Source: Triticum aestivum (taxonomy: Eukaryota > Streptophyta > Magnoliopsida > Poales > Poaceae). Taken from it: 64,000 nucleotides of DNA. The stretch spans positions 233,799,035-233,863,034 of the forward strand of contig NC_057795.1 in the NCBI RefSeq assembly GCF_018294505.1. The letters are read 5' to 3'. A program made the translations under genes and the position numbers. The notes under the pieces are model-generated. The model saw only the letters and a program-made list of their open reading frames with translations. It ran no database searches and was not told where the DNA came from. Below are positions 44,197-55,770 of the stretch, piece by piece. Positions within the stretch are counted from its first letter, which is position 1; every line of letters starts with the position of its first letter.

Positions 44197-44689
44197 ATTT
44201 ATCTGTACTAGAGACCTTCCAGGATATCAAGGAAAAGATGAGACTCCCCTTCTTTATGGACATAATAATACTCAGCTCCTGGGCTATCTGGATTTCCAGA
44301 AACAACAAGATCTTTGAACATATTCACCCCACATTTCAAGGATGGAAGCACATTTATTTGATGGAGCTGAAGTTACTCAAGTACATGATAAGACCAAAAC
44401 ATGCCAGTCAATTCAAATCATGGATGGATCTACAAGGATAACTTTTTTTCTTTTTCTCTTTGGCAGCTCAGCTTTCTGCCTATGTCTTTAGCCTTAGCCT
44501 TAGTCTTAGTCTTTTCTTCTGTTGTTCTAGTTTCTTTGTTTTCTCTCTTCTTTTTCTTCGTTCTTCTTTTATAGGGGGCTTTTCTCAAGCTCTTGTTGTC
44601 TTCTCCTTTTTGTAACTCTGAACCTTTTGCTCTTGCTTATCAATAAAAACTGCAGTGGGGTGTTTTACCCTACTGTTTATAGTAAAAAA
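44197..44689 (+). mobile_element. 5'-truncated L1-type LINE insertion
   Basis: The 493-bp insertion starts inside ORF2 with a C-terminal frame at 44238-44441 (FFMDIIILSSWAIWISRNN...WMDLQG), a typical end of one class of Triticeae LINE ORF2 proteins. A pyrimidine-rich 3' UTR, a CAATAAAA signal at 44641 and a nine-A tail follow. A 16-bp TSD flanks it. Severe 5' truncation is the usual fate of LINE copies. It is later than O2 because it splits the O2 protease. Confidence 0.88.
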
Positions 44690-45721
44690 AAAGAACATTC
44701 TTCAATATCGGTAGGACCAAGCACATCCCATAAAGATTTCGGAATTGTAGAAACACTAGCACCCAAGTCACATAAAGCAAAACACTCATAATTTTTAATC
44801 TTGACTTTGATGTAGGTTCCCACTCATCATGTAATTTTCTAGGAATTGAAGCTTCCAACTCCAACTTTTCTTCAAAAGCTTTCATCATAGCATCAACAAT
44901 ATGTTTAGTAAAACCTTTATTTTGTTCATAAGAATGGGGTGAATTTATCATGGATTGCAACAAAGAAATACAATCAACTATGGAGCAACTATCATAATTA
45001 AAGACTTTGTAATCCAAAATAGTGAGCACATCACTAGTTAAATTCTTCACCTGTTCAAACCCACTTTTATCAATTTTCTCAACAAGATTTTCACCCTTCG
45101 AATTATCGGGATGCCTTCTAGCTAAAGTTGACTCTTCTCTAGTCCCCTTTTGATCAGTCTCAATTTTACTAAACAAAGAATCAATAGAAGAAACACCAAC
45201 CATTTTAAGATATTCAACGCTTTTATGAAAGCAATCACGAGAAAACGCTTTTTCTAAAATTCTCTTTTAGCTCTAAGCATAGAGATTCTTTTGTTACTTT
45301 CATCCATAGAAACATAAAGATCTTTAATTGATTCTTCAACTTTAGGCACAATTTTTTTCATCTTGAGAGTTTCTACATTATCAGAAATTCTGTCAATACT
45401 TCTAGACATATCATCAACTTTATTCAGCTTTTCTTCTAGCGTAGCATTGAATTTTTTTTTAGTATTGATAAATTATTTAATATTATTCACAAGATCGGAG
45501 GTGTTTGTATTATTATTATTATAAGAGGGATTACCATAGGAATTACCATAATTATTAGAGGAATTACTATGAAAAGGCCTAGGATTGAAATTACCTCTAT
45601 AAGCATTGTCATTGAAATTGTTTCACGAGATAAAATTCACATCTATGGCATCACTATTTTGCTCAATCAAGGTAGACAAAGGCACATCATTAAAATCAAT
45701 AGGAGCACTTTTATTAGCAAC

Positions 45722-46452
45722 CTACTTCATAAGAGCATCAACTTTTTCACTCAAAGAATTTATTTGTTCCACCAAATTAACTTTTTTACTAGTAGGAGCT
45801 CTTTCGGTATGCCATTGTGAGTAATTGACCATAATATTGTATAGAAATTTAGTAGATTCACCCAAAGTAATTTCCATAAAATTAACCCCCGCAGCGGAAT
45901 CCAAAAGATTACGAGAAACAAAATTCAACCCCGCATAAAAAATTTGTATGATCATCCAAAGATTTAACCCATGAGTTGGGCAATTCCTTAGCATCAATTT
46001 CACCCTTTCCCAAGATTGTGCAACATGCTCATGTTCAACATGCTTGAAATTCATGATCAGGGTTCTATGGGAAATTATTTTTGCGGGCGGACAATACTTA
46101 GTAATGAAAGCATCCTTGCACTTGTTCCAAGAATCGATACTATTGCGAGGCAAAGAAAAAACCAAATATTTGCGCGAACTCGCAAAGAAAACGGAAATAA
46201 TTTCAACTTCACAACATAATTTTCCACATTTTTTTTCTTTTGCATATCGCATAATTACACTAATGTGTTAATATGGGATGCTTCAACCTCATTAGAAGTA
46301 CCTGCAAATTGATCTTTCATAACAAGATTCAGCAAAGCAGTACTAACATCACAAGACTCTGCACTAGTGGTGGGAGGAGCAATTGGAGTGGTAATAAAAT
46401 CATTGTTGTTGGTATTTGAGAAATCACACAACTTGGTGTTCTCTTGAGTCAT
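45722..46452 (-). pseudogene. Element O2 gag, decayed
   Basis: The start at 46452 (MTQENTKLCDFSNTNNNDF) is followed by a stop near 46255. The frame then changes and the core gag domain reads on: LPRNSIDSWNKCKDAFITKYCPP, SWERVKLMLRNCPTHGLNLWMI, IFYAGLNFVSRNLLDSAAG and WHTERAPTSKK. This is the capsid-type Gypsy gag (PF03732-like). The same N-terminus, without the core, is in element B. Indels and stops make it inactive. Confidence 0.8.
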
Positions 46453-46639
46453 GGTGACTACTCAACAAGATTGCACTCAAAAACAGATCTGATGAGAAAA
46501 CGGCGAACGAAAACGAGGGCCAATAAAAAGGCAAATTTTTGTGAAGTGGGGGAGAGGAAAATGAGAGGAAAATGGAAAATAATGTAAATTGCGAGGAGAT
46601 GAGATTTGTGATTAGGAACCTGGTTGATGTTGATGATCC

Positions 46640-46657
46640 TCCCCGGCAACGGCACTA
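46640..46657 (-). other. Element O2 primer-binding site (decayed tRNA-Asp site)
   Basis: The minus strand reads TAGTGCCGTTGCCGGGGA, the element B site with two changes, 11 bases inside the 5' LTR end. Confidence 0.7.
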
Positions 46658-46668
46658 GAAATTCCTTT

Positions 46669-47669
46669 TGATGCTTGCTTGAACTACGTCGGTATTTCCC
46701 AAAGAGGAAGGGATGATGTAGCATAGCGACGGTAGGTATATCCCTCGGTGACGAGACCAAGGTTATCGAACCAGTAGCAGAACCAAGCAACACAACATAA
46801 ACAGCACATGCACACAAATAACAAATACTCGCAACTCGACATGTTAAAGGGTTGCCAATCCCTTTCTGGTAACGGTGCCTCAAATTGGTGAGAAGACATG
46901 ATAAAGTTGTAATAGATAGGATAAATAGATCACAAATAAAATAAAGTGCAGCAAGGTATTTTTGTATTTTTGGTTTAATAGAACTGAAAATAAAAGCAAA
47001 GGAAAATATATCGCGAAGGGAAATATATTAAAGAAGAGACCCGGGGGCCATAGGTTTCACTAGTGGCTTCTCTCGAGAAAAATAGCAAACGGTGGGAAAA
47101 CAATTACTGTTGGGCAATTGATAGAACTTCAAATAATCATGACGATATCCAGGCACTGATCATTATATAGGCATCACGTCCAAGATTAGTAGACCGACTC
47201 CTGCCTGCATCTACTACTATTACTCCACACATCGACCGCTATCCAGCATGCATCTAGTGTATTAAGTTCAAGGAAAAACGGAGTAATGCAATAAGAACAA
47301 TGAAATGATGTAGACAAGATCTATTTATGTGGAAATATACCCCATCTAGCTATCCTTAATAGCAACAATACATACGTGTCATTTCCCCTTCTGTCACTGA
47401 TATCAAGCACCGTAAGATCGAACCCATCACAAAGCACCTCTTCCCATTGCAAGATAAATAGATCAAGTTGGCCAAACAAAACCCAAATATCGGAAAATAA
47501 ATACGATGCTATAATAATTCATGCATATAAGAGATCAAAAAAGACTCAAATAACTTACATGGATAAAAACATAGATCTGATCATAAACTCAAAATTCATT
47601 GGATCCCAACAAACACACCGCAAAAGACATACATCATATGGATCTCCAAGAGACCGTTGTATTGAGAAT

Positions 47670-47708
<39 letters not shown>

Positions 47709-48099
47709 CCCATCTAGCTACTAACTATGGACCCGTAGGTCTACAAAGAACTACTCAAGCATCCAAGAGACCATTGTATTGAGAATCATGAGAGAGAGAG
47801 GCGCGCCCTGGTGGGTTGTGCTCCCCTCGGAGCTCCCCTTAGGTACTTTCTTGGCCCATACGGTGTCTTCTGGTCCAGAAAAACCCATAAAAAGTTTTGC
47901 TGTGTTTGGACTCCGTTTGGTATTGATTTCCTGCGATGTAAAAAACAAGCAAAAAACAACAACTGGCACTGGGCATTATGTCAATAGGTTAGTACCAAAA
48001 ATGATATAAATTGACTATAAAATGATTGTAAAACATCCCAGAATGATAATATAACAGCATGGAACAATCAAAAATTATTGATACATTGGAGATGTATCA
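46669..48099 (-). repeat. Element O2 5' LTR, promoter region lost
   Basis: The LTR is 1,431 bp against 1,550 for its partner. Near 47760-47805 the stretch that contains the TATA box in the 3' LTR (about 40982-41187) is missing. In its place is a short duplication of upstream text ('ccaagagaccattgtattgagaatca' and a small GA run). A longer (GA)n lies at 47672-47705. Confidence 0.82.
47672..47705. repeat. (GA)n microsatellite in the O2 5' LTR
   Basis: About seventeen uninterrupted AG units. The partner LTR has about ten at 40911-40929. Confidence 0.9.
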
Positions 48100-48656
48100 C
48101 ATGTTCATCACATATTCTTTTCTTTTGTAGCATGGACATATGGACTTTTATATGGTTCAAAGCAATATTTTAGTTTTGACATAAATATTTGAATACTCAA
48201 GTATATCAACAAGCAACCATGTCTTTCAAAATATCAACACTAAAGAAAGCTATCCCTAGCCCATCATGCTCAATCATTGGTCCATTCATGAAACACACTC
48301 ACATATTAGCTACATCCACTGCTCGAGTATGATCATAGTGCCCCTTAGTTGGTGCTTTATAAGAGAAGATGGAGACTCAAATAAAAAATAAAAATTGCAT
48401 GAAGTAAATAGATAGGCCGTTCACAGAGGGGAGTAGGGATTTGTAGAGGTGCCAGAGATCAAAGCAAATTGAGAGATAAAATATTTTGGGAGGCATACTT
48501 TTCCCATCAACAAAAACGACCAAGTAATTCCCAACACTTTCCATGCTAGATATATCATAGGAGGTTCCCAAACAGAAAATAAAGTTAATTCCTTTTTCCA
48601 CCATTCTTTCACAATCCATGGCTAGCCGTATCCACGGGTGCCCTCCATACCAACAC
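48100..48656 (-). mobile_element. O1 internal fragment between O2 and E
   Basis: The text matches O2 41530-42070, the non-coding internal 3' part of the group. It joins 39906 across O2 through the TSD catgt. Its right edge at 48656 is the insertion point of element E (5-bp flank aacac). The 5' part of O1 must lie beyond the window. No coding. Confidence 0.8.
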
Positions 48657-49761
48657 TGATGCGGAGCATCCCTCGACTACCCGCACCCACACTCCATCAC
48701 CACCGCAAGCACCAAGAGGGCCAATGACAAGAGCACGTGCACGCAACATCGGGAACGAGGTCACTTCTTTCCTCTCTGAGTTTTGTCCGGTTTCACATGA
48801 GAATGGGATACTACCTCAAAGAGATACGCTATGCATTCTTACGTACATCAAAGATGATCGTGGGAAGGAGAAGACGGAGGTTCGAGCATCCATGGAGCAG
48901 GAGAATGAAGAAGAGGTCGAGAAGATGGAATGGAGCAAGATGGCCAACCCCCCTGGACACTCCGAGTGCCCGGCCCCCCAATCTCCGGGTGCCCGGCCAC
49001 CTCCAACTCCACCCGGGCGCTGCCCCTGCTCGGTCCGGGTGCCCGCCCACTTGGCCCCCAGGTGCCCGGGCCCCTGCCCGCCTACAGCCGCACCCCCCGG
49101 GTGCCCGGGCCTTGGGCCCCGGTGCCCGGCCCCTCCCCAGCCGGCCGCCTGGGGCGACCCCGGGTGCCCGGGCGTGAGACCCCTGGGTGCCCGGCCCCCC
49201 TTCCCAGCCGCCCCTGTGTGGACCGGGTGCCCGGCCCCGGTGCCCCGAGTGCCCGGCCGATCGGGCCTGCGGCCTCTGACCGGTCCGGATGCCCGGTACC
49301 TTCACCCCGGGTGCCCGGACCACTCCGCCAGGTCCTGCGTGCCTCTTCGGGTCTTTGACATTGTATCCCCTCTCCCCTCCTAGTCCGTCCCTAGACTATA
49401 AGTATCTATCTCCTAGGTCATTTGTAGGGTTAGCAAAGTATTAGATTAAACATTGTGAGCTTTGCTCCTTGTATCCCCTCCTCTTTGGAGATCAAGCCCC
49501 CCACCTAGGGAAGAATCCTTTGCATTGTCAAGGCCTCCTCTTGGAGAAGACCAACATCAAGACATCACCTAGTGGGAAGAACTTACCTAGTGCTATTATC
49601 CTTGGATTGGTCTTGTAATCTTGTGGATCTCATGTATGCTACTCTAGTGGATGTGATATTTGGGTTTGTTTGAGAGTTTTGTTCTTGGTGTTCTTGAGTT
49701 TTTCCTCCTTTCCCCCCCTCCAAGTGTGAAAAGATCCCACCTAGGGTTTGACCCTACAACA
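48657..49761 (+). repeat. Element E 5' LTR
   Basis: The 1,105-bp LTR shares its first 18 and last ~20 bases with the C LTR. Its central array is of GGGTGCCCGG boxes rather than GGACGTCCG. A TATA-like ctataagtat lies near 49396. Confidence 0.85.
48968..49320. repeat. GGGTGCCCGG microrepeat array in the E LTR
   Basis: About twelve boxes of (G/A)G(G/A)TGCCCGG lie 15-45 bases apart in a very GC-rich stretch, in the same place as the GGACG(A/T)CCG array of C. Long overlapping frames on both strands here are caused by this composition. Confidence 0.85.
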
Positions 49762-49764
49762 TCT

Positions 49765-49777
49765 TGGTATCATGAGC
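49765..49777 (+). other. Element E primer-binding site
   Basis: TGGTATCATGAGC lies three bases after the LTR end and is identical to the site of C. Confidence 0.75.
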
Positions 49778-51215
49778 AAGGTTTATTCACATCTTGGAGT
49801 CCCACCCCCCCCCCCATTTGCTAGCTTGATTTTGTTGTTTTTCGTCCAAATTCGAAAATCCCCACAAAAATAGCCCCAAAAATTTTTCTTGCAATTTGTT
49901 GAATCTTGTGAGATTTGGTTGTTTTGGTCCATGGATTTGATGTTGGGCAAGTGGATCTAGCCCCTCCCCAACAACCCCCATCCTTCCCACCACGAAATTT
50001 GTAGAAGTTTGCTCTTCCCCCAAATTTTCCGCCCATCCCGAAGACCACCGGGTGCCCGCACCTCGAACCCCCGGGCACCCGCACCTCGCCTAGCCACCCC
50101 CGAGCACCCGCATCTCACACCCCCGGGTGCCCGCACCCCCCCAAATCAGCCCACTACGAACACCATTTTGGCCATAACTTCCACCTCCCAAGTCTGTTTT
50201 CCGTGTTCTTTAGCTCGTTTAGAAGCTCTTCACATCCCCCATCCACTCATCCCACTACCACCACCATTAGCCCCCATCCAAAAAATCATCACAAAAACAC
50301 CCACCTTCCGCACTTGACTGATTTTGCGTTGCCATTTCCGTTTCCTAAGGTGTTTCAGCTACTTAGGAGCGTGTGACATCGTCATCGCCATCATTGACTC
50401 GGAGACATCTTCACCGCTAACCGTGAGAAAGGACGGTAACCTCAATGACACTTAATTCTTACCTTTCTTTTTGCATTGATAGCCCAAGCCACTTTGCGTT
50501 GCTTACCCATTGAGACTAGCAAGTTGAGAATTGTCGGGCCACGCTATTGTGCACCGTAGTGATCGTGTTATCATCCTTCTGCCATAAGTCTCTCCCGTGC
50601 ATATCATACATACTTGTCTCATATCATACTCGGCTCGAGCATCAAGCATAGAAAAAAAGAGAGAAGAAAAGCTTTTAAGCAAAAGAGGAGCAACAAAGAG
50701 TTTGTAAGCAATAGAGTTGAGCCATTTGCATAGTTATATCATCTTGGTCATCGCATATATACCATAGTTGGGATTGAAGACGACACGGTTCTCTCATAGG
50801 TAGGTGCACAAGCGTATCTTGCCCATTTGAGCAATCAAGCTAGTGTCTCTCGAGCATTCGCACAACAAGAGCATTTTCCATGGTTGCACATTTTGAGCTC
50901 ACTCCTTGGTGGTGCGGATATCTATCTTCTGTGCGTGTGTACCTAGTGATACCTTTGGGTTTGTTATATTTGCTTTACTTGCATCTTTGTGAACTTTCTC
51001 AACCTTATCGATTTCTTGACTAACATTTGCTTGAAATTTTTGCCAGCATCCTAACCGAGCTACTCCATAGCCTTTTATTTGTAGGTGTGAGAAACAAACC
51101 GGGTTCCAATTCTCCTATTGTGGCATTACATTGAGTGATACTTGTTACATCCTCAATCCCCGGAGAAGGTAACTTTGGTATTGTTCTCTCACTTTCCTAC
51201 TCACCCCACTTGGTT
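49778..51215 (+). other. Element E leader
   Basis: No protein is encoded here. The parts, in order, are four GGGTGCCCGC/GGGCACCCGC boxes (50048-50135), one CCTAAG...CTTAGG hairpin (50343-50368), an A-rich run near 50650 and the gag ATG at 51216. The order is as in C, but with one hairpin instead of three. Confidence 0.7.
50343..50368 (+). repeat. Leader hairpin of element E
   Basis: TCCTAAG, tgtttcagcta, CTTAGGAG: the C hairpin with one loop change (g to a). The stem is kept. Confidence 0.6.
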
Positions 51216-52789
51216 ATGATGGATAGGCCACACTCGTCGGCGAACCCACTTCTCGAGGAGCAAGGTGGTGATAACGGCTACGTCACCAAGAACCACTTCA
51301 TCGCGCAACGAGCGCTACATCAAGAGAAGCTCCCCAAGCTCAAGTCCGCGACTTCCACGAGCTACTACGACCTCGACACCGACCACGAGCTTCCTTTCTA
51401 TGGGACTCAAGACCCCGAGGAGTATCTCGAGTGGGAGTGCAAGATGGACGACTACCTCAAGCTACATCAAGTCCCTTCCGAAGACCAAGTGAAGCGCGCC
51501 TCAAGTACCTTCCATGATTACGCATCGACATGGTGGCTTCATACACCTTCGACGACTTTTGTCACGAGTTGGCCCAAGATGAAGAAAGCTATGCGGCGAG
51601 CGTTTTTGCCTTCCACCTACACGGAACATCTTCAACGCCAATTGGAGAACACCATCCAAGGATCCAAGTCCCTCGACGAGTACTTCCTCGAGATGAAGAA
51701 AGCCTTGCGACGAGCCGGTGTGGACGACCCCATTTGGATGAAGTTCTACTTCATGATGGGCTTGAACAACGACATCTCCAAGATTATCTTCCTCGAGAAC
51801 TACAAGTCCCTCGACGACAACTAAATTGGTGCTCTCAAGGCGGAACAATAACTTATGAAGGCCAAGACTTCTCCACCCCAAGCACACTTATCGAAGACCA
51901 ACCTCAAGGACGGCGAGCGTGAGGCTAGTACCACCATGTTGTCCAAGCCTGAGAAGCTCCAAGACTACGCTCCCAAGTTCAACTCCACCGCCATCCCTCT
52001 TTGTGGCATTGATGATGTCGTTCTACTTCGACTCTTTTTCAAGACGATGCGGCAACGAGTACAACTATGGAGACACTCAAGGAGAAAGCTTTGAAGGCAA
52101 ACGACACGGTAGCGAGCAAGGATGATGCTTCCATCTTTGGAGGTAAGAGTGATGATGAGCCATCTTCGGCCTTCATCCATGGCGACGACGGCGAGACGGT
52201 TGAGCAAGGGACTATCCCTTCAACCAAGGCGGCAATAGGCATTGAGCATGGAGACATTTGCACCAACATCTCTCCGACACCCACATATGAAGAGATGCCC
52301 CAACTCCCATGTGAGGAGAGCCACTACCACATGAGTGACATGAGTGACTCCACCATATGTGACTTTGAGTGCATTTCCTATGAGAGGGTGAGTGTGACCA
52401 CCACTAGCCGCACACTTGAGAGCATGCCACACATCCTATGTGAGGTTGAGAGCCATTTGAGTGACTCGACTACCCATATGAGTGAGTGCATCCTTAAGGG
52501 AGTGAGTGAGACACAACACTTAATGAGTGAGGTAGTTGACACGACATGTCAGGCCACTATGATTTCTCACGACTTAACCTCTACTCCAAGTGTGTTTTCT
52601 TCTTTGGTGTTAGGCCTCCTACATGACGACATGCCTATCCTCGACGAGTCCGTACCTAACACGGAGAAGACGATGGCCATGGGGGACGATGATGCACCCC
52701 CACATGGTTCCATCAAGATGAAAATGACAACGAGTGGATCTTCGACACCTCACCTACAACACATGAGCGACGCTCCAAAGGTAACATAG
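51216..52789 (+). pseudogene. Element E gag, decayed
   Basis: The start at 51216 (MMDRPHSSANPLLEEQ) is followed by a Gypsy gag core: FYGTQDPEEYLEWECKMDDY, then TWWLHTP, MKKAMRRAFLPSTYTEHL, LENTIQGSKSLDEYFLEMK and RFYFMMGLNNDI-like text. A stop follows at 51822-51824, a second soon after, and a frameshift near 52040-52070. The C-terminal part (52067-52789) carries the same Met/Ser/Asp words as in C (HMSDMSDSTI) and ends KVT. Its last 97 bases overlap the -1 frame, as in C. Confidence 0.82.
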
Positions 52790-54323
52790 GTGATGGTGCT
52801 TCTCTTGTCCCACTAGTGGACTCTCTTGACATTGATTTCTCCCATGATGATGATCACCTTATGGAGTCACCACATACTATGTATTCTACATGCTTAGATA
52901 TGCCACCTATTTATGATGAATATGATGATGAGCATGTTTATTAGCCTAGTTGTGATACCATGCTTCATAGGATATCTTGTGAAAATTCTAGAGGTCATGT
53001 CATGTTTGACAATCCATTAAACTTGTCATATGCTATGGGTGAGATTTCCCATAATTGTTTGCATCATATGCATACAATTCATAACAATGCTCTAGATATC
53101 ACTAATGATGCATTCCACAATTTGAGTCTCCATTATGCTATACATAATAACAAACCTTTCATGATGTATGACATGTTTCTATATCATGCATCTCATTTAT
53201 TTGAGCATTGGCTATTTTGTGCAAACCAACACATGCACGTGCGCCTCATAAGGGATGATGTGTACATATACAATGCACACACAATTTTCCCTTTGTCTTT
53301 GTTGTGTGTAGGTACTCACGTATACTTGTCAACCCGCAATCCCAAGAGTTGATGAAACGAGCTCTTGAGAGAAACGATGATTTGGGATTCCATGGATTAT
53401 CCTTACCAACGTTCCCTTCGCGCAAGGACTACGCGCTTCTCTTTTACTTGGCTCTCACACGGCTTTGGGATATATATCACTTGTTACGTTATGCATATTT
53501 TCTCATGTTCACTTTGCATGCTATGCCTCCTTCCATGCCTTTGCCATGCAATTGTGACCCTTGCTTGCACTTACATATGATTCACCATTATGCTACTTCT
53601 ATGAGTATTTGCATGCTTGGTGGAGATACTTGTTGCTATTGCCATGTTTACCATGTGCTTCATGCTATTGTTGATTCTTGTGTTGGGAGAGTCATGATGT
53701 CTCATTGCTATTCACATATGGCCTCTCAACAATCCATTGATGCTATTTCGCTCATATGTTACTTTCATGCTTGTGCTATGTCATGTGAATTATTCATGCA
53801 CAATATTTGCACCCATGACATGCTTGCCAAGATTCCTCCTAGTATGTTGCATCTTCGCACTACTAGCTTGCTTGACTTAATCACTATGATTGCTTGCTAT
53901 GTTGCATCACCCATGTTCCACTCTTACTCGATTTCTTGGGTTAATGACATATATGCTCATGCCTCTCACATGATATTTATTGCTCATTGTTACTTGTCTC
54001 CATTAGTTGCCTCTCTCATATCCACTTGTATTGAGTGCAACCATACTATGCTTCTTGATCTTGGAGACTTTGACAATTTACTTGTGATGCATGCTTGTTT
54101 GTTTGAACCTATTGTATTTGGTTGTTATCGCATCATATGCTTACATACCATGCCAAATTCCCTTGTTCTTTCTTATGATGAGCATGATACATACACTTGT
54201 TGGGTATCTTACCACACCAATGATAGGTTTTGCATTTCCGCTAACCTCATTTGTTTTTCCGAGTGTTTGTCATGTTCTTTCATTTTGAAGGATTCACAAG
54301 GCGGTACCATGATAAGACAACTT
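52693..54323 (+). pseudogene. Element E large ORF, first part (homologue of the C ORF)
   Basis: The frame opens after TGA 52690-52692, at the same distance from the gag stop as in C. Shared text includes GDGA.LVPLVDSLD, PIYDEYDDEHV, LHRISCENS, LFEHWLF, LGGD.C.YCHVYHV and FILKDSQGGT. A TAG at 52942 (codon for Leu or similar in C) and a frameshift near 53340 break it. Some differences from C are codon-step insertions or losses (for example ten extra residues near 54040). Element F interrupts it at 54323, and it resumes at 59632 in the correct frame. Confidence 0.65.
54319..54323. repeat. TSD of element F, left copy
   Basis: aactt here and at 59627-59631. Removing F and one copy keeps the E reading frame. 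Confidence 0.88.
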
Positions 54324-55240
54324 TGTCGGCGTTCTGGGAACGGGGGTCCCCAGACTTGCCTGCCTGCGGCCTGCGGCGTGGCTCAAGTGGGGGCCCAATG
54401 CAGCCCAGCTTCATCAGCTCAAGCTCAAGACCCTCACGAGGGGCCAAGCCTCGCAGGGCGGACGACAGGAAGCTTCCTTAGGAGCAGCCTCCTCAGGCAG
54501 GCTCGCGAGGAGGCGGAGAGATCAAGGCAAGGCACCTCCCGAGGAGCCCGTGACACAAGCCATGACGATCGAAGGCCAGGCGAGCGCCAGGCGGGCGTCG
54601 TCCTGCGCAGTGTCCTTGTTTCCCTTTCGGTGCTAAGGGGGCAAGCACAGGCCAAGGCATCAGGCAAAGGTTACCGTTTCGGTGCAACAAGACCAGGACC
54701 GGCAGGACGGCAGGATGGAGGTCATCGTGGAGCCCAGAGCAGCGTTATCGTCAGAGCCTTTGGCAGCCGAAGACCAACTTTAGTCAGGATAAGTGTACCA
54801 GATGTTCCCCTTCAAAATGGCCAATTGTTGGCGCCCTTCCCACTCATTATTTGGGAAGAGGCCCAGGGCATCGCTCTATAAATAGGACTAGCCACCACAG
54901 GGTAGAGGCATCGGAAAACAGATTGTTCAGAGAGAGAGAGAAGCGACTGAACTCACCCAAGCAGTTCATTGCACCAGCTCAAGAACATCCCCTCGCGAGG
55001 CTGTTCTCCCTTTGTACTGTTTATCATCAGCCCCTGAGGCAATCCACCACACCACACACTAGAGTAGGGTATTACACCACAATGGTGGCCCGAACCAGTA
55101 TAAATCTCGTGTCCCTTGTGTGTTTATCTTTCTTGCTTAGATCCTTGCGAGACTTCGAGACGTGAGCTGGTAGGGGAGAGATCTTCGTGCGCACCCCAGT
55201 GTTCAAATCTCAAGGGTCTGCAGGAACCCGAAGTCCGAAA
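54324..55240 (+). repeat. Element F 5' LTR
   Basis: TGTCGGCGTTCTGGG to GTCCGAAA. The TATA box is TATAAATA at 54877-54884. Frames within it are not genes. Confidence 0.92.
54877..54884 (+). promoter_or_regulatory. TATA box of element F LTR
   Basis: TATAAATA followed by GGACTAGCC; the copy in the 3' LTR is at 59265-59272. Confidence 0.7.
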
Positions 55241-55242
55241 TT

Positions 55243-55260
55243 TGGCGCCCATCCCCGAGC
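55243..55260 (+). other. Element F primer-binding region
   Basis: TGGCGCCCATCCCCGAGC begins two bases after the LTR. The tRNA is not assigned. Confidence 0.5.
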
Positions 55261-55290
55261 GGAGCCAAGGTACGAAAGCCTGTTTGCACG

Positions 55291-55620
55291 TCAAGGGGGA
55301 CTCCTGAGCATCGCGACTCAGGAGCCTAACTGGTAACGTAGCCCCTCACTTGTTAGTCCCGTCTTGGTTTCCGTTCGGGGCTAATGGCGACTGAGGTATG
55401 CGCGGGGCCAGGCCCTGCCGACGTACAACGACAAATCCGCTCTGATGCCTCCCTTCCCTACTTGTTGTTCGCGCATCAAGGGGGACTCCTGAGCATCGTG
55501 ACTCAGGAGCCTAACTTGACACGTAGCCCCTCACTCCTTGGTCCCGACCTGGTTTCCGGTCGGGGCTAACGGTGGCTAAGGTATGCGCGGGGCCGGGCCC
55601 TACCGACGTAGAACCCAGGC
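55291..55620 (+). repeat. 185-bp tandem duplication in the F leader
   Basis: The block starting tcaagggggactcctgagca at 55291 recurs at 55476 with scattered differences and ends at about 55620. Each copy contains a 'ctcctgag...ctcaggag' inverted repeat able to form an 8-bp stem. No coding. Confidence 0.75.
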
Positions 55621-55770
55621 AAATAGGAGGGAAAATGCAAATTCTAAGGAATTCAAAAGCAAATATTACAAGCCATAGAGTGTTTCACAACACCAAACAC
55701 AAGTTAACCGCCTCCACGAGGCATGGTGCATGTTGCAAGAATTAAAAACATGACATAAGCCGCAAAGGGA

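Larger units (their letters stand above)
43861..45203 (-). pseudogene. Element O2 protease region, split by a LINE
   Basis: The upstream part (44706-45203) reads the spacer VFNYDSCSIVDCISLLQSM, then FEEKLELEASIPRKLHDEWEPTS. A frameshift just before CDLGAS hides the active site from the open frame. After the LINE insertion the frame resumes with ADSTIKKPMGRI, YVPIDFIVLHID and IILGRPFLR, ending at 43861. This is the same order and end as the protease of element B, and no RT follows. The active-site aspartate can be placed only in the shifted frame. Confidence 0.78.
39907..48099 (-). mobile_element. Element O2: Sabrina/WHAM-like gag-protease LTR retrotransposon inside O1
   Basis: The 3' LTR (39907-41456) and 5' LTR (46669-48099) share ends (minus strand TG(A/G)TAC...GCATCA). 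A perfect TSD, catgt, lies at 39902-39906 and 48100-48104. A primer-binding site near 46640-46657 resembles the tRNA-Asp site with two changes. The internal region has gag and protease remnants but no RT or integrase, like element B. A truncated LINE (44197-44689) sits in its protease region. It is inserted in the 3' internal end of another member of its own group (O1). Confidence 0.87.

Noticed and set aside
48829..49358. Pro/Gly/Arg-rich frames of 140-220 codons on both strands of the E LTR
   Set aside because: Same cause: the GGGTGCCCGG array. Composition follows the repeat.
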